From DASSUW01 sp963803335 (lineage in GTDB: Bacteria; Actinomycetota; Thermoleophilia; Solirubrobacterales; Solirubrobacteraceae), in the NCBI GenBank assembly GCA_963803335.1, contig CAWDME010000011.1, positions 310,001 through 374,000 of the forward strand: 64,000 nt of DNA, given 5' to 3'. Under the pieces are notes generated by a model, which searched no databases, was not told where the DNA came from, and was given only the letters and a program-made list of their open reading frames with translations. The translations under genes were made by a program, and so were the position numbers. Position 1 is the first letter of the stretch; every line of letters starts with the position of its first letter. Below are positions 42,090 to 51,397 of this stretch, piece after piece.

Positions 42090-43526
42090 TCATGCCACCG
42101 CGTACTCCAGGCCACTCAGCTCGCAGAACGTCCGCCATGCGCCGCCATGACGTCCCGGATTGAGGACCTGGTGGTGTGGGCCGCCGAACCGCAGCCAGGC
42201 GTCCATGCACGCCCGCAGCCCGGAATCGGGACGGAAATGTCCGTATGGCATCTCGAGGTTGGGGAGCTCCGCGGTGTCGAGCACCTCCCCCTCGGACACC
42301 AGCAGCCGGAATCGCTCCCCTCCGAGCGAGACCAGCGTGGCGAGAGTCGCCGCCCCTGGGCGGTACTGGAACAGGAACGTCGGCGGGTCGTCGAGCGCTC
42401 CGATGCCGAGCGGCCGCTTGATCAGCCGCACCGGCCTGTCCTCACGAGCGAGGTTCCAGTTGCCCTCGCCCATGTGACTCATCAGGATCGAGTCGGACGG
42501 GAAGTCCATTGCGTACATCTCGGTGAACTGCGTGACGCCGAGCAGCGTCTGCGCCGCCGACATCAGCGCGGCCGTCAGCGCGTCGCCCTCCGCGCCATAG
42601 CCGTAGCCCTTCGCCATCAGGCTCGAGGCCGCGGCCAGCGGCAGCCGCGCGAACCGGCCATCCTCGGCGATGGCCCCGAAGTGCGTGGAATACGCGTCGT
42701 AGCCGCCCTCGCGCAGGACCTGCTCGATCCCGAGCTGCATTCGCGCGTGATCCTCGCGCTCGGCGCGGCTGAGGCGCGGGTCGATCTCGAAGCGGGTGTC
42801 CTCCCACGCCATGAGCGCCGTGACGTCTTCGTCCGCTGCCGCCATGGCGGCGCGGTGCAGGGACCCGGTGGCGAGAGAGTCGACCTGCGGGCCGAGCGTT
42901 CGCAGAAGGGCGTGCTCGTCGAAACGGATGTCGCCCATGGCGTTCATCGCGTAGCCGAAGACGCCGACCTTGAGCGTGCGCCAGCGGGTGATGGCGGCCG
43001 CGGCGTGCGCCCAGCGCCCGACCGCATCGCGGAACGCATCCGTGCCCCAGTCCTCCGTGACGACGGTGAACGCCCGTCCGGCGCGCACCATCGCGTTGGC
43101 GGTGTCCTGCGCGCCGTGGATGCCCTGGTTGTAGGTCAGGTCGCCCATGTCCCAGGCCGCCGTAACGGCGGGGACGGGTTGGATGTTCGCCAGGCAGATC
43201 GGCAGCGACGTGCCGGCCAGTGCGCGGGCCACGTGCATGGCCGGGCCGTAGGTGAGCATCACGACGAGCACCCCGTCGAGGCCACGGTTCTCCATCTCGC
43301 GCAGCGCGCGCTCGGCGTCGTCGCGGTCCTTGACCGGGGGAGCGGTCTCGACATCCGCAACGCCGCCGAGCGCGGCCGCGACCTCGGCGGCGTACGCCGC
43401 CTGGCGCTCCGTGATCCCCGGCAGCATCTCGTCATAGAGCGCCTGCATGACGCCCAGCAGCCCGATGCGCGGGCGCGTCTGGACGACCCTGCCGTTCTCG
43501 ATCGCCTGAGTTTCAGCGCTGGCCAT
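42090..43526 (-). CDS. araA: L-arabinose isomerase
   Basis: 478 residues. Converts L-arabinose to L-ribulose. It is a divergent member of the family; metal-site residues appear in FTEMYAMDFPSD (Glu), LMSHMGEGNW (His and Glu) and GGPHHQVL (C-terminal His). MLTYGPAMHVARAL and GIHGAQDTANAM are other family blocks. The function is well supported by linkage to araD, araB and an arabinose-type importer. It overlaps araD by 14 bases. Confidence 0.92.
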   Translation of the reverse strand: MASAETQAIENGRVVQTRPRIGLLGVMQALYDEMLPGITERQAAYAAEVAAALGGVADVETAPPVKDRDDAERALREMENRGLDGVLVVMLTYGPAMHVARALAGTSLPICLANIQPVPAVTAAWDMGDLTYNQGIHGAQDTANAMVRAGRAFTVVTEDWGTDAFRDAVGRWAHAAAAITRWRTLKVGVFGYAMNAMGDIRFDEHALLRTLGPQVDSLATGSLHRAAMAAADEDVTALMAWEDTRFEIDPRLSRAEREDHARMQLGIEQVLREGGYDAYSTHFGAIAEDGRFARLPLAAASSLMAKGYGYGAEGDALTAALMSAAQTLLGVTQFTEMYAMDFPSDSILMSHMGEGNWNLAREDRPVRLIKRPLGIGALDDPPTFLFQYRPGAATLATLVSLGGERFRLLVSEGEVLDTAELPNLEMPYGHFRPDSGLRACMDAWLRFGGPHHQVLNPGRHGGAWRTFCELSGLEYAVA

Positions 43527-44160
43527 AGACGTTCTGGTAGCGGTCGTAGAGGGCGTCCACGTCGGCCGCCTCGAGCGGCTCGACGGGACCCAGCGTGCGG
43601 GCGAGGTGCACCGTGCGGGCCGCGTCCTCGCACATCACCGCGCACTTGACGGCATCGCGCGCGCTCTCGCCGAGCGCGAAGACGCCGTGGCTGCGCATCA
43701 GCACCGCGCGCGAGCGGTGCTCGCCGAGCGTGTCCACCACGCCGCGGCCGATCTCCTCGTCGCCGATCAGGGCGAACGGGCCGACGGGGATCTCGCCGCC
43801 GAACTCGTCGGCCATCGCGGTCATCACGCACGGGATCGGCTCGCCGTGGATCGCCCACGCCGTGGCGTACGGGCTGTGCGTGTGCACGATCCCGCCGATC
43901 TCCGGCATCTGCCGGTAGACGTAGCCGTGGGTGGCCGCGTCGCTCGACGGCGCGAACGACCCCTCGAGCAGCTCGCCGTGCAGGTCGCACACCACCATCG
44001 CGTCCGCCGTCAGGTCGTCGTAGGCCACGCCGCTGGGCTTGATGACCATCGCGTCGGCGTCGGGCACGCGGGCGGAGATGTTGCCGCTGGTCCACGCCAC
44101 CAGCCCGTTGCGCGGCAGCTCAGCGTGGAGCGCGCACACCTCGCGGCGCAGCTCATCCAT
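43513..44160 (-). CDS. araD: L-ribulose-5-phosphate 4-epimerase
   Basis: 215 residues, class II aldolase fold. SGNISAR and the phosphate-binding KPSGVAYDDL come first. Zinc ligands are in VHTHSPYATAWA and the later His in MRSHGVFALG. DEFGGEIPVGPFA follows. It converts L-ribulose-5-phosphate to D-xylulose-5-phosphate, feeding the pentose phosphate pathway. It overlaps araB by eight bases and araA by 14, indicating coupled translation. Confidence 0.94.
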   Translation of the reverse strand: MDELRREVCALHAELPRNGLVAWTSGNISARVPDADAMVIKPSGVAYDDLTADAMVVCDLHGELLEGSFAPSSDAATHGYVYRQMPEIGGIVHTHSPYATAWAIHGEPIPCVMTAMADEFGGEIPVGPFALIGDEEIGRGVVDTLGEHRSRAVLMRSHGVFALGESARDAVKCAVMCEDAARTVHLARTLGPVEPLEAADVDALYDRYQNVYGQR

Positions 44161-45804
44161 GCGCGAGCTCCCGCGGGCGCAGGTCGCGCAGGGCGTGCAT
44201 CACGTCGTCACCGCCGCGGCCGAAGTGGTCGTGCAGGCGGCGGTAGTGCTCGAACAGCCTGTCGTACACGTCGGCGCGCCCCGCGTCCGGCACGTACGCG
44301 TCGCGCCGCGCGCTGCCCATGGCCGCTGCGGCGGCGTGGATGTCCGCGTGCACGCCGGCCGCCACTGCCGCGTGCATCGCCGACCCGAACGCCGGGCCCT
44401 GGTCGGAGCCGATCGTGTGCAGCGGCATGCGCGCGACGTCGCAGTAGATCTGCATGACCACCGGGTTCTTGATCAGGCCGCCGGCGACGTACAGCTCTTG
44501 CACCGGCACGCCGGCCTCCGCGAACGTCTCGAGGATCATGCGGGTGCCGAACGCCGTCGACTCGATCAGCGCGCGGTAGATGTCCTCCGGCCGGGTGGCG
44601 AGCGTGAGGCCGACGATGAGGCCGCTGAGCTCGTGGTCCACGAGCACCGAGCGGTTGCCGTTGTTCCAGTCGAGCGCCACCAGGCCATGGGCGCCGACCT
44701 CCTGCTCGCCCGCCAGCGCCGACAGGTAGCCGTGCAGGTCAAGCCCGCGGTCGCGCGCCTCGTCGTGGTAGCGCGGCGGCACCGCGTTCTCGGTGAACCA
44801 GGCGAAGATGTCGCCGACGCCGGTCTGCCCGGCCTCGAAGCCCCACAGCCCGGGGGCGATGCCGCCGTCCACCACGCCGCACATGCCCGGCACATCGGCC
44901 GCCTGCTCGCCGTTCATCACGTGGCAGTTCGAGGTGCCCATCACGATCAGCATGCGGCCGGGCGCGATCGCCTGGGCCGCCGGCGCGGTCACGTGCGCGT
45001 CGACGTTGCCGACCGCCACGGCGATGCCCTCCGGCAGGCCCGTCCACTCGGCGGCCTCCGCCGTGAGGTCCCCCGCGCGGGCACCGAGCGCGTCGATGCC
45101 CGGCGACAGCTTGTCGTCAACGAAGCCGGCGAACCGCTCGTCGAGCGCGCGCAGGTAGTCCTCGGACGGGTAGTGCCCGTCCTGGTAGATGCCCTTGTAG
45201 CCGGCCGTGCAGGCGTTGCGCGTCTCACGCCCGCAGAGCTGCCAGACGATCCAGTCCGCGGCCTCGACCCAGCGGTCCATGCGCTCGTAGATCTCCGGGT
45301 CCTCGTCGAGCACCTGCAGCACCTTGGCGAACTCCCACTCGGACGAGATGCGGCCGCCGTAGCGCGCCAGCCACGGCTCGCCGCGCTCGGCGGCAAGGGC
45401 GTTGATCCGGTCGGCCTGACGCTGCGCAGCGTGGTGCTTCCACAGCTTCACGTACGCGTGCGGCCGGTCTTCGAAGCCCGGCGCCTGGCACAGCGGCGTG
45501 CCGTCGGCGAGCACCGGCAGCGGCGAGCTGGCGGTGAAGTCTGTGGCGATCCCGACCACGTCGTCGGGGCGGACGCCGGCCACCCGGACTGCGGCCGGGA
45601 CCGCCTGCCGCAGGGCCTCGAGATAATCGGAGGGATCCTGCAACGCCCACTGCGGGGGGAGCTCGGCGCCGGAGGAGGCCAGCGTCCGCTCCATCACCGC
45701 GTGCGGGTACTCGTGCACCGCCGAGCCCATCTCCGCGCCGTCCTCGGCACGCACGACGAGCGCCCGCGCCGACAGCGTGCCGAAGTCGACGCCGACGACG
45801 TAGC

Positions 45805-45808
<4 letters not shown>
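44153..45808 (-). CDS. araB: Ribulokinase
   Basis: 551 residues of the FGGY carbohydrate kinase family. N-terminal phosphate motif VVGVDFGTLSARALVV, GIATDFTASSPLPV, KLWKHHAAQ and WEFAKVLQVL (a ribulokinase trademark), and the C-terminal FGGY-type ELYVAGGLIKNPVVMQIYCDV. It phosphorylates L-ribulose. The stop overlaps araD and the start (45808) overlaps the ABC ATPase stop by four bases. Confidence 0.96.
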
Positions 45809-46579
<771 letters not shown>

Positions 46580-46590
<11 letters not shown>

Positions 46591-47638
46591 GCACCCCCGT
46601 TCTGACGCGACCGACGTACGTGTTGGCCGCCATCGCGATGATGATCGCGATGCCGAGGTAGAAGCTCAGGTAGTCGGCGTTGACGCCCTTGATGATCAGG
46701 CCGTCATTGAGGATGCCGAGCAGGAGCGCGCCGAACAGACCGCCGACCACGGTGCCCGAGCCGCCGGCCAGCAGCGTGCCGCCGATGACGGCGGCCGAGA
46801 TGCCGTCGAACAGCACCGAGTTGGCGCCCGACGGATCCGGCGTCACGGACGTCGTGCGCACCGCCTCCAGCACGCCGACCAGGCCGGCCAGCGTGGCGCA
46901 CAGGACGAAGTTGCGGATGATGACCAGCCGCACCTTCACGCCGGCCTCGCCCGCGCCGTGGCGGTTGCCGCCCACCGCCACCGTGTAGATACCCCAGCGC
47001 GTGAACGACAGCACCGCCTGCAGCACCACGACGATGCCGAGCGCCCAGATCAGCTCCGAGTAGGTGCCGCCGCCGAATACGCGCGCGAACGCGGACAGGC
47101 TCTCGATGTTCGACGTGCCCGGCGTCGCCACCGGCTGGGCGTCGGAGATGATCAGCGTGAAGCCCTCCAGCGCCAGCAGCATGCCGAGCGTCGTGACGAA
47201 CGAGCTGATCCCGACGACGGCCGTGAAGACGCCGTTGATCAGCCCGACGATCATGCAGCCGATGAGGGCGATCACGAGGCTGGGCACGAGCGGCAGCCCC
47301 CAGCCGACGACCTCGTAGAAGAAGAACGGGCAGAAGAGGTAGACGGCACCGATCGAGAGGTCGATCTCGCCGTTGATCATCAGGAAGACCTCGCCCGCCG
47401 CCAGGATCGCGAACGGCGCGAAGTAGGGCAGCAGCGTCTTGAAGTTCTCGACCGTGAAGAACGCGTCCGTGGTCAGCCCGAAGTAGAACGCAACCGCGAT
47501 CGTGATCACGATGACGCTGCCCTCGCGCAGCGTCAGGAAACGCCGTAGCCAGCCGCCGAACCCGGCGCCGGGCGGTCCCGCCCGGCGCCGTTGGGGCCCC
47601 TCGGTCCGAGGCGCGTCGCTGCCGGTCTGCACCGCCAC
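46580..47638 (-). CDS. Sugar ABC transporter permease (RbsC/AraH family)
   Basis: 352 residues with about ten membrane helices after a 35-residue basic, Pro/Gly-rich cytoplasmic N terminus. Family blocks: GEVFLMINGEIDLSIGAVYLF, VGISSFVTTLGMLLALEGF, AVGGNRHGAGEAGVKV (the EAA-like ATPase contact) and GGTLLAGGSGTVVGGLFGALLLG. It forms the channel of the arabinose importer. Two bases separate it from the binding protein gene. Confidence 0.94.
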
Positions 47639-47640
47639 GG

Positions 47641-48774
47641 CTACGAGGAGGTGACTCCGGCCGTCTTCGAGTTGCCCTCGTAGCGCGACTTGGTCGACAG
47701 ATAGGGCTTGACCGTTTCCTTGTCGAGGAAGTTCAGCCCGGTGTTGACGTCGGCAATGCCGGTCAGGGCCTGCGACGCCTTGTACATGTACAGCTCCAGC
47801 ACCGGCAGGAACCCCTGCAGATACGGCTGCTGATCGATTGTGAAGTCGATCTGCCCGGCCTGCAGCAGTTCCATGGTCGGCGTCAGCAGGTCATAGCCGC
47901 CGCCGCGCACCTTGTCGCTGATGTTGTACTTCTTGATCGTCTGGGCCACGCCCTGCGTGCTGCCGGCGTCCACGGCGAACATGCCCTTCGTGTCCTTGTG
48001 GCCGAGCCAGTAGGCGTCGATCACCGACAGCTCCTTCGGCAGCGCGGCACCCGTGGTGATCGTGTGTGCGGTGAGCGAGCCGCCCGACTTCTTGATCGTG
48101 TCGAGCGCGCCGTCGATCCGCGGCTGGATGTTCAGCTGTCCCGGCGTGGCGATGAACAGCGCGACGTCGCCCGAGCCGACCAGGTCGATGATGTGCTTGC
48201 CCATCTCCTGCCCTGACACGAACAGGTCCTGGCCGATGTAGGCGAGCCGGCCGCTGTCCGGCGCGTCGGCGTTGTAGCCGACGACCGGGATGCCGGCGTC
48301 GAGCGCCTTCTTGATCGGCCCGTTGAACGCCTTGAGGTCCACGAGCGCGACCGCGATCCCGTCGACTTTCGCGCTGACCGCGCTGTTGAAGGCGTTGACC
48401 ATCTCGTTGATGTTGCTGCTCTCCGAGCCGGTCCACTGGTAGCTGCAGCCGAGCAGCTTGCAGGCGTCCTCGGCCCCGTACTTGGTCGGGACGAAGAACG
48501 GGTTCGTCGTCACGTGGTTGACGAACGTGAACTTGAACGCCTTCTGGTCGCCGAAGACGCCACTGGCCGGTGTGCCGCTCTGCGCGGCGCTCGTTGACTT
48601 CTTATCCGAGCCGCCGCACGCGTCCAGCACGAAGGCCGCCACCCCTGCGCCGGCGCCGGTCAGCGCGGTGCGGCGCGTCAGTGCGCGCCAGCGCTTCTCT
48701 GGCGTCGGGTCCTGCTCGGATTCCGACCACTCGAGGCGCTCGACCACCTCGTGACCGGCGTCGTTTTCCGACAT
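47641..48774 (-). CDS. Sugar-binding protein of ABC importer, Tat-type lipoprotein
   Basis: 377 residues. The N terminus has a long cytoplasmic lead, then the twin-arginine segment TRRTALTGAGAG, a hydrophobic run and the lipobox-like VLDAC, so it is probably exported by Tat and lipid-anchored. The mature part is a periplasmic-binding-protein-like sugar-binding domain (FKFTFVNHVTTNPFF, AVSAKVDGIAVALVDLKAF, DAGIPVVGYNADAP). ATG 48774 is preceded by a GAGGAGGAGGAG purine run. First gene of the arabinose operon, with the promoter and operators immediately upstream. Confidence 0.93.
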   Translation of the reverse strand: MSENDAGHEVVERLEWSESEQDPTPEKRWRALTRRTALTGAGAGVAAFVLDACGGSDKKSTSAAQSGTPASGVFGDQKAFKFTFVNHVTTNPFFVPTKYGAEDACKLLGCSYQWTGSESSNINEMVNAFNSAVSAKVDGIAVALVDLKAFNGPIKKALDAGIPVVGYNADAPDSGRLAYIGQDLFVSGQEMGKHIIDLVGSGDVALFIATPGQLNIQPRIDGALDTIKKSGGSLTAHTITTGAALPKELSVIDAYWLGHKDTKGMFAVDAGSTQGVAQTIKKYNISDKVRGGGYDLLTPTMELLQAGQIDFTIDQQPYLQGFLPVLELYMYKASQALTGIADVNTGLNFLDKETVKPYLSTKSRYEGNSKTAGVTSS

Positions 48775-48844
48775 CGGGCTCCTCCTCCTCTCCTCGATGA
48801 CCTGGGTTCCCCGGCTCCCGGGGTGCGCTGTGAGGTCGTCGCGA

Positions 48845-48872
48845 GTGTTAACGATCACATTCACGCTGTCAA
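48845..48872 (-). promoter_or_regulatory. Promoter of the arabinose operon (TTGACA-16-TAACAC)
   Basis: Read on the reverse strand: consensus -35 TTGACA at 48872-48867 and -10 TAACAC at 48850-48845 with a 16-base spacer. The transcript would start near 48838, about 64 bases before the binding-protein ATG. The left LacI-type operator covers the spacer and -10, so repression by occlusion is expected. Confidence 0.7.
48846..48859. promoter_or_regulatory. Operator 1 TGTTAACGATCACA (LacI type)
   Basis: A 14-bp imperfect dyad around a central CG (TGT-x-A-x-CG-x-T-x-ACA), the usual LacI-family form. It lies between -35 and -10 of the arabinose promoter. Likely bound by the divergent LacI regulator. 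Confidence 0.7.
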
Positions 48873-48902
48873 GCCCCTTGTCGACTTCTGTACATGGGCC
48901 TC

Positions 48903-48916
48903 AGGGAGCGTTAACA
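48903..48916. promoter_or_regulatory. Operator 2 AGGGAGCGTTAACA (LacI type)
   Basis: The reverse complement TGTTAACGCTCCCT shares TGTTAACG-x-TC with operator 1. Centre-to-centre distance is 57 bp, close to the regulator gene's own 5' end (48975). Together the two sites could form a loop or control the regulator itself. Confidence 0.6.
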
Positions 48917-48974
48917 TCGCGCCGCGAATGGCGGCCCTGACTCACATCCGGCGTAGGACTGAAGATCTCGGGCC

Positions 48975-49988
48975 GTGACGAGACGCCGTCGGGGCACCGT
49001 GATGGCCGATGTCGCGCGCGTCGCCGGCGTGTCGCATCAGACGGTCTCACGCGTGGTCAACGACGCCGACCATGTGCGCCCCGAGACGCGTGAGCGCGTG
49101 CTGCGCGCGATGCGCGAGCTGGACTATCGCCCCAACTCCGTCGCTCGGGCGTTGGTCACCGGCCGCTCGCGCACGCTCGGCGTCGTCAGCTTCGACACGA
49201 CGCTGCACGGCCCGGCCTCGACCCTGTTGGGCATCGAGCGCGCGGCCCACGACGAGGGCTACTTCGTGAGCATCGCCAGCGTCACGTCGCTCGACCGTGC
49301 GTCGGTCCTGGACGCGGTGGAGCGCCTGGGCGCCCAGGGGGTCGACGGCATCCTGATCATCACCCCGCACGACGCGGCAGCCCAGGCCGTGCTGCACGTC
49401 CCGCCCGACATGCCGGTCGTGGCCGTCGAGGCCGGCCCGACCGACGCCGTGCCCGTGGTGGCGGTGAACCAGTACGCCGGGGCGAGGGCGGCGACGCGCC
49501 ACCTACTGGAGCTCGGCCACCGGACGGTCTGGCACGTCGGCGGCCCGGCGGACTGGCTGGAGGCCCGCCAGCGGGTCGACGGCTGGACCGCCGCGCTCAC
49601 GGAGGCTGGCGCCGACATCCCACCCCTCCTCACCGGCGACTGGAGCGCGCAGTCGGGCTACGAGCTCGGCAAGCGGCTGGCGACGGTGCGCGACATCACT
49701 GCCGTGTTCGCGGCCAACGACCAGATGGCGCTGGGCATCCTGCGCGCGCTCGACGAGGCGGGCCGCGACGTGCCGGACGACATCAGCGTCGTCGGCTTCG
49801 ACGACATTCCGGAGGCCCAGTTCTTCCACCCGCCGTTGACCACGGTCCGCCAGGACTTCAACGAGATGGGCCGCCAGAGCCTGATGCTCCTGCTCGGTGA
49901 GATCGATGCGCCGCGCCGCACGTCCGCGCGCGTCGTGGTCGAGCCCGAGCTGCGCGTGCGCGAGAGCACCGCGCCGCCCGGCGGCTAG
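48975..49988 (+). CDS. LacI family regulator of the arabinose operon
   Basis: 337 residues. HTH and hinge: VMADVARVAGVSHQTVSRVVNDADHVRPETRERV, then the periplasmic-binding-type sugar domain (LGVVSFDTTLHGPAST, GVDGILIITPHD, VFAANDQMALGILRAL, ISVVGFDDIPEAQFF). Divergent from the arabinose operon with two matching operators between, so it is the likely arabinose-responsive repressor. GTG 48975 is the start. The stop TAG sits in the loop of the terminator hairpin. Confidence 0.93.
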   Translation: MTRRRRGTVMADVARVAGVSHQTVSRVVNDADHVRPETRERVLRAMRELDYRPNSVARALVTGRSRTLGVVSFDTTLHGPASTLLGIERAAHDEGYFVSIASVTSLDRASVLDAVERLGAQGVDGILIITPHDAAAQAVLHVPPDMPVVAVEAGPTDAVPVVAVNQYAGARAATRHLLELGHRTVWHVGGPADWLEARQRVDGWTAALTEAGADIPPLLTGDWSAQSGYELGKRLATVRDITAVFAANDQMALGILRALDEAGRDVPDDISVVGFDDIPEAQFFHPPLTTVRQDFNEMGRQSLMLLLGEIDAPRRTSARVVVEPELRVRESTAPPGG

Positions 49989-50003
49989 GCCGCCGGGCGG
50001 CGC
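49971..50003. terminator. Bidirectional terminator with the lacI-type gene's stop codon in its loop
   Basis: A perfect 15-bp stem (GCGCCGCCCGGCGGC at 49971-49985 with its complement at 49989-50003) around a three-base loop TAG, which is the regulator's stop. The convergent gene ends at 50008, so the hairpin can end both transcripts. No U-tract. Confidence 0.7.
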
Positions 50004-50007
50004 CTGC

Positions 50008-50511
50008 TCATCTGCGCTTGCGGAACACGAGCTTCTCCGCGTGCTGGTCGATGATCGTGCCGCCGGCGCGGACGGTGACGCGCACGTTGACGACCAGCTT
50101 GCGCTTGTGCCGGAGCTGGGCGCGGCCGGCCGCCGTGAGCCGCATCTTCACCTTGCGCGACTGGCCGGCCGGGATGCGGAACTTCGCCGTCTTGATCAGG
50201 CGCGGGACCCGCTTCGCGAGCGCGTCGCGGTCGCTGCGGCCGGTCAGGAAGCCGTCGAGCCGGCCGGCGAAGCGCACGCCGCCCGTGCGCCGGTCGGTGC
50301 TGACGACGCCCGCGGCGCCGAGCGCGCGCGCGGCGCGTGCCCGCCGAGCGCGCACGGCGCGCGGCGTGGCGGTGGGGTGGAACGCGGCCGGCTTGGCGGC
50401 GGCGGTGGTCGTGGGCGCCGGACGGTGGTCGGCGGGAGGGATGATCAGGGCGGCGGCGACGGCGATCGCCGCCACGACGGCAGTGGCAAGGGCTAGGAGG
50501 CGGGGCGGCAT
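50008..50511 (-). CDS. Hypothetical secreted or membrane-anchored basic protein
   Basis: 167 residues. An N-terminal hydrophobic segment (LLALATAVVAAIAVAAALIIP) acts as signal or anchor, followed by an Ala/Thr/Pro and Arg-rich linker. The C-terminal beta-type module has the pattern KVKMRLTAAGRAQLRHKRKLVVNVRVTVRAGG, a repeat motif I associate with cell-surface proteins of this actinobacterial group. Function unknown. Convergent with the LacI gene. Confidence 0.6.
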   Translation of the reverse strand: MPPRLLALATAVVAAIAVAAALIIPPADHRPAPTTTAAAKPAAFHPTATPRAVRARRARAARALGAAGVVSTDRRTGGVRFAGRLDGFLTGRSDRDALAKRVPRLIKTAKFRIPAGQSRKVKMRLTAAGRAQLRHKRKLVVNVRVTVRAGGTIIDQHAEKLVFRKRR

Positions 50512-50559
50512 GGCCGGAACGCTCGCGTCCGACGGCCCCTGCCCGCATCAGGGATTCCC

Positions 50560-51397
50560 CTAGGGTCTCAATTCCGGTATGACGGCCGCCGGCCCGTCGC
50601 CGCGGCGCACGAGCTCGTCCGGCAGCGCGGGCGGCCCGCCTTGATTGCGCGACCGTCATCCGGGCGGCCGGCAGCACGGATCAGCGGCCCGTCCGAGATC
50701 GCGTCGCGATAGGGGGCGCCGACCCACGCGAGCCACAGCGGCTCGTCCGGGATGCCGAGCCAGTGCCTGCGATTGAGGGCCACACGCTGCTTCTCGTGGT
50801 ACGCGCCCGCGAAGAAGGGGCCGAGCGCCTCCGCGACGCGGCGGAACAGCGCCGCGATCGCGTCGAGCCAGCGCGAGTCGTCCATCACCTGCGGCGAGAA
50901 GGCGAGCATGATGTCGTCGAGCCTGGGCGCCTTGCGGCCGCCGATCACCGGGAACAGCGCTTCGCGTTCCTCGGGCGCCAGCGCGGCGCCGACGCGGCGA
51001 TCGCTGTGGATCGAGCCGAGCGCGAACGGCCGCCGGCCGGTCCAGAACATGTCGCCGTCGCCGTCCCAGAGTGTCGCGAACGCCTCGTCACCGTCGCGCT
51101 CGAGCCGCCCCTGCATCGGCTCGTATTCGCCGAAGCGCACGGGCACGGCCTCGCTCATCGCTGCGCGCAGAACGGCGAGGAGGCCGTGGGCGTCGCGGCT
51201 CGTCAGCTCGCGCGCGCCACCTTCTTGGGATCGTGGCCCGACAGCTGCACCGTCCAGCGCACGGTGAGCAGCGTGGCGACAACCTGCGCGGGCGCGTCCT
51301 CGTCCTCGGCTTCCATCGGCCCGTCGATCTCGCAGTCGCCAGGGTCGGCGGGCACCTCGGGCCGATCGGAGCTGTAGACCTCGAGGTCGTAGCTCAC
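50560..51397 (-). pseudogene. Twice-frameshifted hypothetical gene
   Basis: The frame opens at GTG 51397 (overlapping the MFS stop as GTGA) with SYDLEVYSSDRPEVP and runs to TGA at 51203. The protein clearly continues in another frame (ELTSRDAHGLLAVLRAAMSE...) after a GCGCGCGC run. A second shift near 50630 is needed to reach the coherent ending LPDELVRRGDGPAAVIPELRP and TAG at 50560. Adding one base at each point would give 279 residues. The family (proteins starting SYDLxVY) has no known function. Either a decaying gene or two sequencing indels in GC runs. Confidence 0.65.
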
